Below, piece after piece: positions 53,077 to 61,877 of a DNA stretch of 64,000 nt. The stretch is from an uncultured Collinsella sp. (lineage in GTDB: Bacteria > Actinomycetota > Coriobacteriia > Coriobacteriales > Coriobacteriaceae). The translations under genes were made by a program, and so were the position numbers. Position 1 is the first letter of the stretch. Each line of letters starts with the position of its first letter. Below the pieces are notes generated by a model. The model was not told the origin of the DNA, ran no database searches, and worked only from the letters and a program-made list of their open reading frames with translations. The DNA is taken from positions 186,001 to 250,000 of the forward strand of contig CAAENX010000014.1 of the NCBI GenBank assembly GCA_900757495.1, in the 5' to 3' direction.

Positions 53077-55857
53077 TTGGCGCGCGGATCTGCACAAAAC
53101 GCCAAAGGCAATAAGGCCAATAACCAACCGGCATCTGCTAAGGGTGCCGGTTCCCATCTGCGTGCCAATAAGGGCCACGAGTCCGAGTTCGATGAGTTCG
53201 AGCCCCTGGTCGAGCCTTCGGCCAATCGCGATATCGCCGGCGTGGTCATTGCCGTTTTGGCGATTGCGTCCTTCATTGCCGTGATTTCTCCGGCAACAGC
53301 GCCCGTGACGGCTGCGGTTGCCGGTTTCTACCACCTGGGCTTTGGTCTGGGCGCCTACGTGCTGCCAATCGTCATCTTGCTGTTTGCCGCCACGCTCTTT
53401 TTAGGTGAGGACTCGCCGCTCAACGTGCGCTCTGTTGCGGGCGGCGCCGTGGTCTTTATCGCCGTCGTCTCCATTCTTTCGCTGATGGTGCCGGGTACGA
53501 GCGACTCGTGCGACCTTATGTTCACGCCGCAAAATCTGTCCGCTTCAGGTGGCTACATCGGTGCGTTTATTGCGAGTGCGCTGCAGAATGCCCTGGGTAA
53601 GCCTATCGCGATGGTAGTCCTGCTGGGCCTTGTCGTCGTGGGCCTTGTCATCATTGGCTTTTCGGTTGGCGGCGTTTTGCGCTCTGCCCGCGATCGTGCG
53701 GCAGATTTTGCCGAGCGCCGTCGTGCCGATGTCAACGCGAGCCCGTGGGGTGACGATGAGGCCCTGTCGGTGCCCGGTGTTGCCCGTCCGCACCTGAGCA
53801 TTTTGCGCCAGAAGGGGACTGACGCCGCGGTGACCACGGTCATGGGTGGCGATGTCGACCCGGTTTTGGATGACGACGAGGACGATGACCCGTTTGTCGA
53901 CGTATCCGAGTCGGTTGAAGCCGAGCGGGCCAAGACCACGCTGCTGCCGCGCCGTCATGCCAAGAAGGGCAAGACGGTTCCCAAGCTCAATACGAGTGAG
54001 CCCGACCCGTCTTGGTCCGATAGCGAGATTGAGCTCACCGAGGGCGATGACGAGGACGACGAGGCTCCGATTGAGACCGCAAAGACAACTTTGCTGCCGC
54101 GTCGCCATGCAAAGCGCGGCCAGGTCACCGGACAGCTTTCGATGGAGGACGATCCGGACAAGGTTGACGAGTCCGAGCCGCCGTTTTCCGTGAATCCCGT
54201 CTCGGCCGCCCCCCAGATCCCCGACTTCCTGAAGCACCCCAAGGTCGCTGACGCCTCAACCTCTACGGCCTCTGCCGCTCCTGCTGCGGCTGACAATGGG
54301 GGAGCGAGCGACACCGCAACTGACGCCGAGGGCGAAGAAGAGGACGGCCTCAAGCTTCCGCCGCTCGAAATCCTGCATGCCAACCCGCAGTCGGCTTCCG
54401 CTGCGTCTTCGGACAAGGAGCTGGAGCAGACCGCTGAGTCACTGCAATCCACCTTGCTTGAGTTTGGCCGCAGTGCCCGCGTGGTCGGCTGGATCGCCGG
54501 CCCCACGGTGACGACCTTTAAGCTGCAGCCCGGTGAGGGCGAGCGTGTGAGCAAAATCTCGAGCCTCGAGGACGATATCGCGCTTTCGCTCGCTGCCCAG
54601 TCGGTGCGTATCTTTGCCCCGATCCCCGGCACCTCGCTCGTGGGCATCGAGATTCCCAACCGCAAGCGCCAGAACGTCAATCTGGGCGACGTGCTGCCCT
54701 ATGTGAAGGGCGGTCCGCTCGAGCTCGCTATCGGCCGTGACGCCGAGGGCACGCCGGTCGTCGCCGACCTCGCCAAGATGCCTCACCTGTTGATCGCCGG
54801 TACGACTGGTTCTGGTAAGTCGGTGATGATCAACTCCATCATCACGACCTTGCTCATGCGCGCCCTTCCCGAGGACGTTCGCCTGATTATGGTCGACCCC
54901 AAGCGCGTCGAGCTTGCGGGCTATAACGGTCTGCCGCATCTCTATGTGCCCGTGGTGACCGAGCCTAAGCAGGCCGCGAGCGCTCTGCAATGGGCTGTGT
55001 CCGAGATGGAGCGTCGCCTGAAGGTTTTCGAGCGTCTCAACGTGCGTAAGATCTCGACCTACAATGAAAAGCAGGCCGCCGGCGAGTTTGAGCATTACGA
55101 CAACCCGCCGCAAAAGATGCCCTACCTGGTCATCATCATCGACGAGCTTTCGGACCTGATGATGGTCGCCGGTAAGGATGTCGAGGCCTCGATCGTGCGT
55201 ATTGCACAGCTGGGCCGTGCCGCCGGTATTCATCTTATCGTGGCCACGCAGCGCCCCAGCTCCAACGTGGTGACGGGCCTCATCAAGGCTAACATCACCA
55301 ACCGCATCGCCTTTAACGTCGCCACGGGCATCGACTCGCGCGTCATCATCGACCAGATGGGCGCCGAGAAGCTCACCGGTTTGGGCGACATGTTGTTCTC
55401 CAAGGTCGACTGGGGCAAGCCCCGCCGTATCCAGGGCTGCTTTGTCTCGGATGATGAGATCAACGAGATTGTCGAGTTCGTCAAGTCGCAGAGTGAGCCA
55501 GACTACCACGAGGAGATCCTGTCTGCCGTGGCGCCCGCTTCCATGTCCATGGCGGGTGGCGGAGGCATTGTCCGCACCGGAGTAGCCGAGCCGCAAGACG
55601 ATGATCCACTCATTTGGGAAGCCGCCCATATTGTGGTGGAATCGCAGCTTGGCTCCACATCTGGCCTGCAACGTCGTCTGAAGGTTGGCTATGCGCGTGC
55701 CGGGCGTATTATGGACATGCTGGAAGAAAAGGGTGTCGTCGGCCCGCCCGACGGTTCCAAGCCGCGCGAGGTCCTGTTGGACGAGGAGGGGCTTGCCGCG
55801 CTGGAATCTGTCGACGCCGAGATGGCACGTGAAGATCGTGAGTTTGGAGGATTCTGA
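53077..55857 (+). CDS. ftsK: DNA translocase FtsK/SpoIIIE
   Basis: 926-residue septal DNA pump. Four membrane helices in residues 50-200, an acidic disordered linker (about 215-450), then the RecA-like motor with Walker A LIAGTTGSGKSVMINSI (near 573), YLVIIIDELSDLMMVAGKDVE as Walker B, and LIVATQRPSSNVVTGLIKAN. The C-terminal gamma winged helix (about 850-925) reads FtsK-orienting sequences. The linker carries a duplicated motif TTLLPRRHAK (near residues 287 and 337). TTG start 6 nt after GGAGG. It overlaps the next gene by 1 nt. Works with XerC/D at dif. Confidence 0.95.
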   Translation: MARGSAQNAKGNKANNQPASAKGAGSHLRANKGHESEFDEFEPLVEPSANRDIAGVVIAVLAIASFIAVISPATAPVTAAVAGFYHLGFGLGAYVLPIVILLFAATLFLGEDSPLNVRSVAGGAVVFIAVVSILSLMVPGTSDSCDLMFTPQNLSASGGYIGAFIASALQNALGKPIAMVVLLGLVVVGLVIIGFSVGGVLRSARDRAADFAERRRADVNASPWGDDEALSVPGVARPHLSILRQKGTDAAVTTVMGGDVDPVLDDDEDDDPFVDVSESVEAERAKTTLLPRRHAKKGKTVPKLNTSEPDPSWSDSEIELTEGDDEDDEAPIETAKTTLLPRRHAKRGQVTGQLSMEDDPDKVDESEPPFSVNPVSAAPQIPDFLKHPKVADASTSTASAAPAAADNGGASDTATDAEGEEEDGLKLPPLEILHANPQSASAASSDKELEQTAESLQSTLLEFGRSARVVGWIAGPTVTTFKLQPGEGERVSKISSLEDDIALSLAAQSVRIFAPIPGTSLVGIEIPNRKRQNVNLGDVLPYVKGGPLELAIGRDAEGTPVVADLAKMPHLLIAGTTGSGKSVMINSIITTLLMRALPEDVRLIMVDPKRVELAGYNGLPHLYVPVVTEPKQAASALQWAVSEMERRLKVFERLNVRKISTYNEKQAAGEFEHYDNPPQKMPYLVIIIDELSDLMMVAGKDVEASIVRIAQLGRAAGIHLIVATQRPSSNVVTGLIKANITNRIAFNVATGIDSRVIIDQMGAEKLTGLGDMLFSKVDWGKPRRIQGCFVSDDEINEIVEFVKSQSEPDYHEEILSAVAPASMSMAGGGGIVRTGVAEPQDDDPLIWEAAHIVVESQLGSTSGLQRRLKVGYARAGRIMDMLEEKGVVGPPDGSKPREVLLDEEGLAALESVDAEMAREDREFGGF

Positions 55858-57368
55858 TGGCTGCACGCTTTGGTGACATGCTGCTCGAGCAGCGTCGCCG
55901 AATGGGCCTTTCCATTCAGCAGGTCGCCAACACCATCAAAATCAGGCCGCAGATCATCGAGTTTTTCGAGACCGGTAACTTTGCTTCGATGCCGCCGCGC
56001 GGCTATGCGCAGGGCATGATTTCGAGCTATGCTCGTTTTTTGGGCCTCAATCCGCGCGAGGTCGTCAATGCCTACTTTGACGACCTGATGGCATACGAAC
56101 GCGAGACGTCGCAGCAGGGCGGTCGTTTTCAGGACGCCGCCGGCTACGTCAATTCGCGTTCCTCTGTCGATAACGGGCGCTTCCTGATGGTTCAGGGTGG
56201 TCGCTCAACGCGTTATGGTCAGCGTCCGCAGCAGGCTGGCTATATTACCGAGACGGGGTCCAGTGAGGAAATCCGTTCTCAGCGCGATCGTTTCCGCAGC
56301 ACGCCTATGCCCGACGATCGTGCGCTTCCCGCTGCCCGCGGTGTGGTGCGCGATCCCCGTGTCGGCTACGGAGATGGCGGCTATTCCGATCGCGGTTACC
56401 GTTGTGCCTCTACGGGACGCTCTCGCGGTGGCTATGCGGATGCCGATACCACGCAGGTGACGCCGCGTCTTCGCTCTCAATCTCAGCCGTGTGGCCAGCG
56501 CCCTTCGGCTCCGCGTTCGGGCCAGCGTGGCTATCAAGGCCGCGGTGAACTTGCGCCCCGCTCGGGTCAGCGCGGCCTTCAGGGCCAGGGTGGCTATCGT
56601 GGCCGTTCCGATAGCAATCGTGGTCGTATGCCTCAGGGAGGTGGCCGCAGCAGTTCCAGTCGTGGACGCGGCGGATCTCGTACTCCTCAAAACAACGGGC
56701 TCGATCCGCGTATCGTCTACGCTGGCATCGGTGCCGTGGCGTTGCTGCTGATCGTGCTCATCGTGGTACTTCTGCGCGGCTGCGCATCTTCGACGCCCGA
56801 AACCACGCCCGAGACGCCTGCTGCTACCAAGACGACGACCAAGAAGTCTTCTAAGAAGACCGAAACGGTCGACGAGGACGAAGACACCGATGAGGCGACG
56901 GATGAGTCGACCGGTTCGGACGCCACCAAGACGACGGCTAAAAAGGAAGAGAACGAGGCGACGAAGGTCAAGGTCTCCGTTGCCAAGGGAAAGACCGCGT
57001 GGATTGAGGTCAAGGTCGACGGAAAGTCGGTCTATGGCGCCCAGGCGACTGGCCCCTTTGAGCAGGAGTACACGCCCGAGTCCTCGATCGAGATCACCAC
57101 GTCCAAGCCTTCCGATGTCACCGTTACCAAGAATGGCGAAAAGGTCCGTTACGATACCAAGACTTCGGGCGTGGCGCGTGTGACGATCACCGTTCCCAAG
57201 AAGGAGACGACCGATTCCGAGAATGGTGAAAGTTCTGATGGTGCCGACACCACCGACGGTACCGATACCACCGACGGCACCGATGCCCAGTCCACGGATG
57301 GCGCCGATGCCGCAACTGACGGTCAGACGCCCACCGATTCTACCGACTATTCGTACGATAGCTATTAA
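55857..57368 (+). CDS. RodZ-like membrane protein with Arg/Gly-rich linker
   Basis: 503 residues. An N-terminal helix-turn-helix of RodZ type (residues 5-70; GDMLLEQRRRMGLSIQQVAN, then MPPRGYAQGMISSYARFLG). A long disordered segment (about 90-285) becomes Arg/Gly/Gln-rich (SGQRGYQGRGE, GYRGRSDSNRGRMPQGGGR). One membrane helix lies at about 287-308 (IGAVALLLIVLIVVLL). Next come a Thr/Lys/Glu-rich linker, a DUF4115-like beta domain (about 380-455) and a Thr/Asp tail with DGTDTT repeats. RodZ links MreB to the wall machinery. The C-terminal domain here is shortened, so the function is tentative. The ftsK-rodZ-pgsA-cinA-recA order parallels Bacillus ymfM. Confidence 0.75.
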   Translation: MAARFGDMLLEQRRRMGLSIQQVANTIKIRPQIIEFFETGNFASMPPRGYAQGMISSYARFLGLNPREVVNAYFDDLMAYERETSQQGGRFQDAAGYVNSRSSVDNGRFLMVQGGRSTRYGQRPQQAGYITETGSSEEIRSQRDRFRSTPMPDDRALPAARGVVRDPRVGYGDGGYSDRGYRCASTGRSRGGYADADTTQVTPRLRSQSQPCGQRPSAPRSGQRGYQGRGELAPRSGQRGLQGQGGYRGRSDSNRGRMPQGGGRSSSSRGRGGSRTPQNNGLDPRIVYAGIGAVALLLIVLIVVLLRGCASSTPETTPETPAATKTTTKKSSKKTETVDEDEDTDEATDESTGSDATKTTAKKEENEATKVKVSVAKGKTAWIEVKVDGKSVYGAQATGPFEQEYTPESSIEITTSKPSDVTVTKNGEKVRYDTKTSGVARVTITVPKKETTDSENGESSDGADTTDGTDTTDGTDAQSTDGADAATDGQTPTDSTDYSYDSY

Positions 57369-57394
57369 GCCGCTCGTACGCGAAAGGAAACATC

Positions 57395-57892
57395 ATGGCT
57401 AAAGATTCCAGCTTCGACGTCGTGTCCGAGGTCAATATGCAAGAGGTCGACAACGCCTTCCAGCAGACCACGCGCGAGATTTCCCAGCGCTATGACCTGA
57501 AGGATTCCGGCGCCACGATTGAGCTTTCGAAGGGCGACAAGCTCTTTACGATCAACGCCCCGGCCGACTTTGTCTCCAAGCAGATCATCGATGTCCTGAG
57601 CTCCAAGCTCATCAAGCGCGGCATCGACCTCAAGGCTGTTTCGTGGGATGCTCCGCAGGCGGCATCGGGCGGCACCGTGCGCGTGCTCGGCCATATCGTC
57701 GAGGGTATCGACCAGGCGACCGCCAAGAAGATCAACAAGGACATCAAGGACCAAAAGCTCAAGGTCAAGGTGACCATCGAAGCTGACAAGCTGCGTGTTT
57801 CCTCTGCTTCGAAGGACGCGTTGCAGACCGTGATTCAGTTCCTGCGCGACCAGGACTACGGCCAGCCGCTGCAGTTCACCAACTACCGCTAA
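57395..57892 (+). CDS. yajQ: YajQ family nucleotide-binding protein
   Basis: 165-residue YajQ (UPF0234) with two ferredoxin-like halves. N-terminal SSFDVVSEVNMQEVDNAF; then REISQRYDLKDSGATIEL and ending FLRDQDYGQPLQFTNYR, all highly conserved. Some family members bind c-di-GMP or RNA; the role here is unknown. GAAAGGA precedes the ATG. Confidence 0.94.
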   Translation: MAKDSSFDVVSEVNMQEVDNAFQQTTREISQRYDLKDSGATIELSKGDKLFTINAPADFVSKQIIDVLSSKLIKRGIDLKAVSWDAPQAASGGTVRVLGHIVEGIDQATAKKINKDIKDQKLKVKVTIEADKLRVSSASKDALQTVIQFLRDQDYGQPLQFTNYR

Positions 57893-57919
57893 TATCATTC
57901 GAAAGGACCGCTCTCCAAC

Positions 57920-59269
57920 ATGGATACACCGTTGGGCTCCGTGCTCTACATCACCCTCGGGTGCGCCAAGAACGAGGTCGATACCGACCGCATGCGTTCT
58001 CTTTTGACCGCCGCAGGCTACGAGGAGGCATTCGACCCGCAGGAGGCCGATATCGCCATCGTCAATACGTGCTCGTTCCTCGCCTCCGCAACGTCCGAGA
58101 GCATCGAGACCACGCTCGAGCTCGCCAACGAGGTGCAGGACGGCGTTCGTTCTTGCCCCATCGTCATGTGCGGCTGTGTGCCGTCGCGCTATGGCGACGA
58201 CCTGCCTGACGAGCTGCCCGAGGTCGCTGCCTTTGTGAAGGCCGACGAGGAAGACGGCATCGTGGCGGTCATCGATGGCGTGCTGGGTGTCGAGCGTGAG
58301 ATCGCCGCCTATATTCCGCAGGTCAAGCGCACTGTCGAGGGCGCTGTCGCCTACGTCAAGATTTCCGATGGCTGCAACCGCTTCTGCAGCTTCTGCATGA
58401 TCCCGTATATCCGCGGTCGTTATCACTCGCGCAATGCCGAGAGCATTATTTCCGAGGTGCGCGACTTGGTTGCCGGTGGCGTGCGCGAGATCGTGCTGAT
58501 CGGCCAGGACACGGGCATCTGGGGCACCGACTTTGCCGACGAGGACGTCGCCGAGGGCTCGCCGCGCAATCTGGCGCAGCTGTTGCGCGCCGTCGCCGAG
58601 GCCGTGCGCCCGCACAACGTCTGGGTCCGTGTGCTCTACCTGCAGCCCGAGGGCATGACTGACGAGCTTATCGAGACGATTCGCGATACCCCCGAGGTGC
58701 TGCCCTATATCGATATCCCCGTGCAGCACTGCGACGCGCGCATCCTCAAGGCTATGCGCCGTTCCGGTTCGCGTCAGGAGCTCGAGGACCTGTTCCACGA
58801 TTTGCGTGAGCGCATCCCCGGCATCGTGATCCGTTCCACGGCCATGGTCGGCTTCCCGACCGAGACCGACGACGAGTTCCGCGACCTTATCGACTTTATG
58901 GACACCGTCGGCTTTGACTACACGAGTGTCTTTGCCTACTCGCGTGAGGAGGGCAGCCTGGCCGCAAAGATGGAGGGTCAGGTCGACGAAGGGGTCAAGC
59001 TCGAGCGCGCCCAGGAGGCCATGGACCTGGCCGAGTCGCTCGGTTTTGCCGCCACCGCCGCACATGTGGGCGAGCGCGCCCAGGTGATCGTCGACGGCAT
59101 CGAGGAGACCGAGGACGGCGCCGAGCTGATCGGCCATGCCTGGTTCCAGGCGCCCGATTCCGATGGCGCGGTGCACTTGGACGCCAGCGAGGCGTCCGTG
59201 GGCGATATTCTGACTGTCGAGTTTACCGATAGCTTCTGCTATGAGCTTATCGGCCATGTTGTGGAGTAG
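57920..59269 (+). CDS. rimO: Ribosomal protein uS12 methylthiotransferase RimO
   Basis: 449-residue MiaB-family enzyme modifying Asp89 of uS12. N-terminal cysteines in YITLGCAKNEVDTDRM, IVNTCSFLASATSES and IVMCGCVPSRYGDDL. Radical SAM motif is SDGCNRFCSFCMIPYIRGRY. DIPVQHCDARILKAMRR and a C-terminal TRAM domain complete it. Distinct from mtaB at 42947. GAAAGGA upstream. Confidence 0.95.
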   Translation: MDTPLGSVLYITLGCAKNEVDTDRMRSLLTAAGYEEAFDPQEADIAIVNTCSFLASATSESIETTLELANEVQDGVRSCPIVMCGCVPSRYGDDLPDELPEVAAFVKADEEDGIVAVIDGVLGVEREIAAYIPQVKRTVEGAVAYVKISDGCNRFCSFCMIPYIRGRYHSRNAESIISEVRDLVAGGVREIVLIGQDTGIWGTDFADEDVAEGSPRNLAQLLRAVAEAVRPHNVWVRVLYLQPEGMTDELIETIRDTPEVLPYIDIPVQHCDARILKAMRRSGSRQELEDLFHDLRERIPGIVIRSTAMVGFPTETDDEFRDLIDFMDTVGFDYTSVFAYSREEGSLAAKMEGQVDEGVKLERAQEAMDLAESLGFAATAAHVGERAQVIVDGIEETEDGAELIGHAWFQAPDSDGAVHLDASEASVGDILTVEFTDSFCYELIGHVVE

Positions 59270-59278
59270 GAGAGCGTC

Positions 59279-59917
59279 GTGGCTAACGAGAGCAATAAGG
59301 AACTGACGAGTGTCTGGACGCCCTCCAACATCGTGACGTGCGTGCGCATCGTCTTTATCCCGGTGTTCATGATCGTCTCGGCGCTGTCTCACACGAGTGT
59401 TGCCGGTACGAATTGGAGCACCTTCGACGGCCCGCTCGCCGCCGCTGCCTTCATTCTGTATGTGATCCTGTCGTGCACCGATAAGGTTGACGGTTATCTG
59501 GCGCGCTCTCGCAACGAGATCACCGACTTCGGTAAGTTCTTGGATCCCATCGCCGATAAGCTGCTCGTGTTCTCGGCCCTGCTGCTGTTCTTGGACTTTG
59601 GTGCCGTAACCGTGTGGTCGGTGTTCATTATCCTGTTTCGCGAGCTGCTGGTGAGCGCCCTGCGCATGGTTGCGAGTGCCGCCGGTGTGGTCGTTGCCGC
59701 CGATAAGCTCGGCAAGTACAAGACGGCGACCACGATGGTCTCCATCTGCGGTTACCTGTGCGTCTTTGCGATGGCCGGCTTGCACCTTGGCCCGGTGGCG
59801 CTGACGCTCGGCATCTACTCGGTGTCGCGCTTCCTGTACGCCGTTGCCGTTGTCTTGACCGTTATCTCGGGCGCCCAGTACTTCTGGAACTGCCGCAAGA
59901 TCGTTTTTTCGGTCTAG
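59279..59917 (+). CDS. pgsA: CDP-diacylglycerol-glycerol-3-phosphate 3-phosphatidyltransferase
   Basis: 212-residue membrane CDP-alcohol phosphotransferase making phosphatidylglycerol phosphate. The family motif DG-x2-AR-x8-G-x3-D-x3-D is present as DGYLARSRNEITDFGKFLD with the final IADK. Starts with WTPSNIVTCVRIVFIPVF. GTG start. It uses the product of cdsA at 12547. Other CDP-alcohol substrates cannot be excluded. Confidence 0.92.
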   Translation: MANESNKELTSVWTPSNIVTCVRIVFIPVFMIVSALSHTSVAGTNWSTFDGPLAAAAFILYVILSCTDKVDGYLARSRNEITDFGKFLDPIADKLLVFSALLLFLDFGAVTVWSVFIILFRELLVSALRMVASAAGVVVAADKLGKYKTATTMVSICGYLCVFAMAGLHLGPVALTLGIYSVSRFLYAVAVVLTVISGAQYFWNCRKIVFSV

Positions 59918-59929
59918 GTCCTGGTGGGT

Positions 59930-60460
59930 ATGACGGACTCTTTTGAGCAGATTTCCGCACATAATGAGGAGCTGGCGCGTGATATTGTCGAGCGCGCGAG
60001 CGCTCGGGGCGTGACGGTTTCGACGGCTGAGTCGCTGACGGCTGGCATGATCGCCTCGACGATTGCCGATATCCCGGGTGCCTCGGCGGTGCTGCGTGGC
60101 GGTGCGGTGACCTACTGCGATGAGATCAAGCATCGCGTTCTGGGTGTTGAGCAGGAGACGCTCGACCGCTATACCGCGGTGTCGCATCAGACCGCGCGCG
60201 AGATGGCGTCTGGTTCGCTGGGGCTGTACCAGAGCGATATCGCCGTGAGCGCAACGGGTTATGCCGGCCCCGGCGGCGGCACTGAGGACGATCCGGCTGG
60301 CACTTTCTATATTGGCTGGGCGTATCGCGCGGCTGATGGGGAAGTGCCGGTCGTGGACTCTGTGCGCTGCCACTATGAGGGCGACCGTTCGTGTGTTCGT
60401 GCCGATGCGGTCGCGGAGGCATTGGGACGCATTGCCCTTGTGCTTAACTCTATGGAATAG
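59930..60460 (+). CDS. cinA: CinA C-terminal domain / nicotinamide-nucleotide amidase PncC
   Basis: 176-residue stand-alone CinA C-terminal domain. VSTAESLTAGMIASTIADIP, VTYCDEIKHRVLGV, AVSHQTAREMASG and VSATGYAGPGGGTEDDPAGT define the family. It deamidates NMN in pyridine nucleotide salvage. The N-terminal MoCF-like domain of full CinA is absent. ATG 59930 is chosen, with GTG 59924 possible; neither has a clear ribosome binding site. pgsA-cinA-recA order is conserved in Gram-positives; a hairpin separates it from recA. Confidence 0.9.
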   Translation: MTDSFEQISAHNEELARDIVERASARGVTVSTAESLTAGMIASTIADIPGASAVLRGGAVTYCDEIKHRVLGVEQETLDRYTAVSHQTAREMASGSLGLYQSDIAVSATGYAGPGGGTEDDPAGTFYIGWAYRAADGEVPVVDSVRCHYEGDRSCVRADAVAEALGRIALVLNSME

Positions 60461-60467
60461 ACGTGTT

Positions 60468-60491
60468 TTAAGGGGCCTCCGGGCCCCTTAA
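60468..60491 (+). terminator. Palindromic hairpin after cinA
   Basis: TTAAGGGGCC (60468-60477) pairs perfectly with GGCCCCTTAA (60482-60491) around TCCG. The T-run is short, so termination may be partial. Confidence 0.65.
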
Positions 60492-60515
60492 TTGTGGAGA
60501 TAGGGACCTCTGGCG
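60490..60515 (+). repeat. Dispersed 26-nt intergenic sequence, copy 2
   Basis: Matches 3114-3139 with one C/T difference. It lies about 50 nt before the TTTGGTC array of recA, as copy 1 does for yraN-comM-dprA. Confidence 0.6.
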
Positions 60516-60565
60516 AATTTGCTCTTTGTGCAGGTAGTTGGCGTATTCTTTCTCGCCGCGCCTTG

Positions 60566-60631
60566 TTTGGTCCGCCTATGGTCAAGTTTTTGGTCAGTGT
60601 TTGGTCGGCGTTTGGTTGGGTTTTGGAAAGG
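60566..60631 (+). promoter_or_regulatory. Six-unit TTTGGTC array, 11-bp period, upstream of recA
   Basis: Units at 60566 (TTTGGTC), 60577 (TATGGTC), 60589 (TTTGGTC), 60600 (TTTGGTC), 60611 (TTTGGTT) and 60622 (TTTGGAA). Steps are 11, 12, 11, 11 and 11 nt, so all face the same side of the helix. The array ends about 30 nt before the recA -35. It is the longest of three such arrays in the window and fits cooperative binding of a transcription activator. Confidence 0.7.
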
Positions 60632-60658
60632 TCGGCTGCATATGATTTATCTGAACGG

Positions 60659-60687
60659 TTGACCACGAACAGCCGTTCGTTTATTAT
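60659..60687 (+). promoter_or_regulatory. recA promoter with LexA (SOS) box in the spacer
   Basis: TTGACC (60659-60664) and TATTAT (60682-60687), 17-nt spacer. CGAACAGCCGTTCG (60666-60679) is a perfect Gram-positive type LexA box (CGAAC-N4-GTTCG) filling the spacer, so LexA would block RNA polymerase. Confidence 0.88.
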
Positions 60688-60717
60688 CGATGCAGGTTGT
60701 TAAGAGGAGGGCTATTC

Positions 60718-61866
60718 ATGGCCAAGAATTCAGGTCCCGTACGTACCGTTCATGCTCGCACGACGGGTAAAGAGCGCGATGAGATGATCGCCACCACCAA
60801 GGCCGAGATCGAGAAGAAATTCGGCCAGGGTTCCATCATGAGGTACGGCGACGGTGGTCCCGAGCTCGAGGTCGAGGCCATTCCCACGGGCGCCCTGGCC
60901 CTCGATGCCGCGCTGGGCATCGGCGGCGTGCCGCGTGGCCGTATCGTCGAGATTTACGGTCCCGAGTCCTCCGGTAAGACAACGCTTTCGCTCGAGATTT
61001 TGGCAGAGGCCCAGGCTATGGGCGGCGTCGTGGCATTTATCGATGCCGAGCACGCGCTCGATCCCACGTATGCCGCACGTATCGGCGTGGACATCGATGA
61101 GGTCCTCATTTCCCAGCCCGATACGGGCGAGCAGGCGCTCGAGATCGTTGACATGCTTGTGCGCTCTGGCGCCATCGACGCCATCGTCGTCGACTCTGTC
61201 GCCGCTTTGACCCCGCGTGCCGAGATCGAGGGCGAGATCGGCGATACTACGGTCGGCCTTCAAGCCCGTCTGATGAGCCAGGCGCTCCGTAAGCTCGCCG
61301 GCTCGCTCGCCAAATCTAAAACGACATGCATCTTCATTAACCAGCTGCGCGAGAAGATCGGCGTCATGTTCGGCAACCCCGAGACCACGACGGGCGGCCG
61401 CGCCCTCAAGTTCTTCTCGTCGGTGCGCATCGATATTCGCCGCATCGACAGCATCAAGCTCAAGGACGAGGTCATCGGCAATCGTGTGCGTGCCAAGGTC
61501 GTTAAGAACAAGGTGGCGGCACCGTTCCGCTCTGCCGAGTTCGACATCATGTACGGCACGGGCATCTCTAAGGAGGGCTCGATTCTGGACATGGCCGTCG
61601 AGTGCGGTATCTGCAAAAAGATGGGCTCTTGGTTTGCTTACGGTGAGGACAAGCTCGGTAATGGTCGCGAGGCCGCTAAGGCGTTCCTGCGCGAACACCC
61701 CGATTGTGCTGACGAGATCGAGCATAAGGTTCGCCTCGCCTGCGGCCTTGAATTCGATGACGACGCTCCGTCCGAGGTCGAGCTGACCGATCAGCCCGAA
61801 ACTGAGGAGTTCGATGAGCTTTACGCCATCGATGGCTCCGCGATGCTCGATGATGATGACGAGTAG
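60718..61866 (+). CDS. recA: Recombinase RecA
   Basis: 382-residue Rec[15 protein letters not shown], Walker [35 protein letters not shown], Walker [20 protein letters not shown], loop 2 [22 protein letters not shown]. The C-terminal tail is strongly acidic. ATG 60718 has AGAGGAGG 7 nt upstream. It forms an operon with recX. LexA control is shown by the box in its promoter, and the upstream TTTGGTC array suggests a second input shared with competence genes. Confidence 0.98.
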   Translation: MAKNSGPVRTVHARTTGKERDEMIATTKAEIEKKFGQGSIMRYGDGGPELEVEAIPTGALALDAALGIGGVPRGRIVEIYGPESSGKTTLSLEILAEAQAMGGVVAFIDAEHALDPTYAARIGVDIDEVLISQPDTGEQALEIVDMLVRSGAIDAIVVDSVAALTPRAEIEGEIGDTTVGLQARLMSQALRKLAGSLAKSKTTCIFINQLREKIGVMFGNPETTTGGRALKFFSSVRIDIRRIDSIKLKDEVIGNRVRAKVVKNKVAAPFRSAEFDIMYGTGISKEGSILDMAVECGICKKMGSWFAYGEDKLGNGREAAKAFLREHPDCADEIEHKVRLACGLEFDDDAPSEVELTDQPETEEFDELYAIDGSAMLDDDDE

Positions 61867-61877
61867 CGGATGCCCTC

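Noticed and set aside
56890..57360. Thr/Asp-rich repeats at the end of the RodZ-like gene as a CRISPR or tandem DNA repeat
   Set aside because: The repetition is at codon level (DGTDTT) within an open frame, with no spacer-repeat arrangement. No CRISPR array, tRNA or rRNA was found anywhere in the window.
57365..60373. 1002-codon minus-strand open frame across yajQ, rimO, pgsA and cinA
   Set aside because: It spans four clear plus-strand genes and their gaps, has no recognisable domain, and is explained by high GC codon bias.
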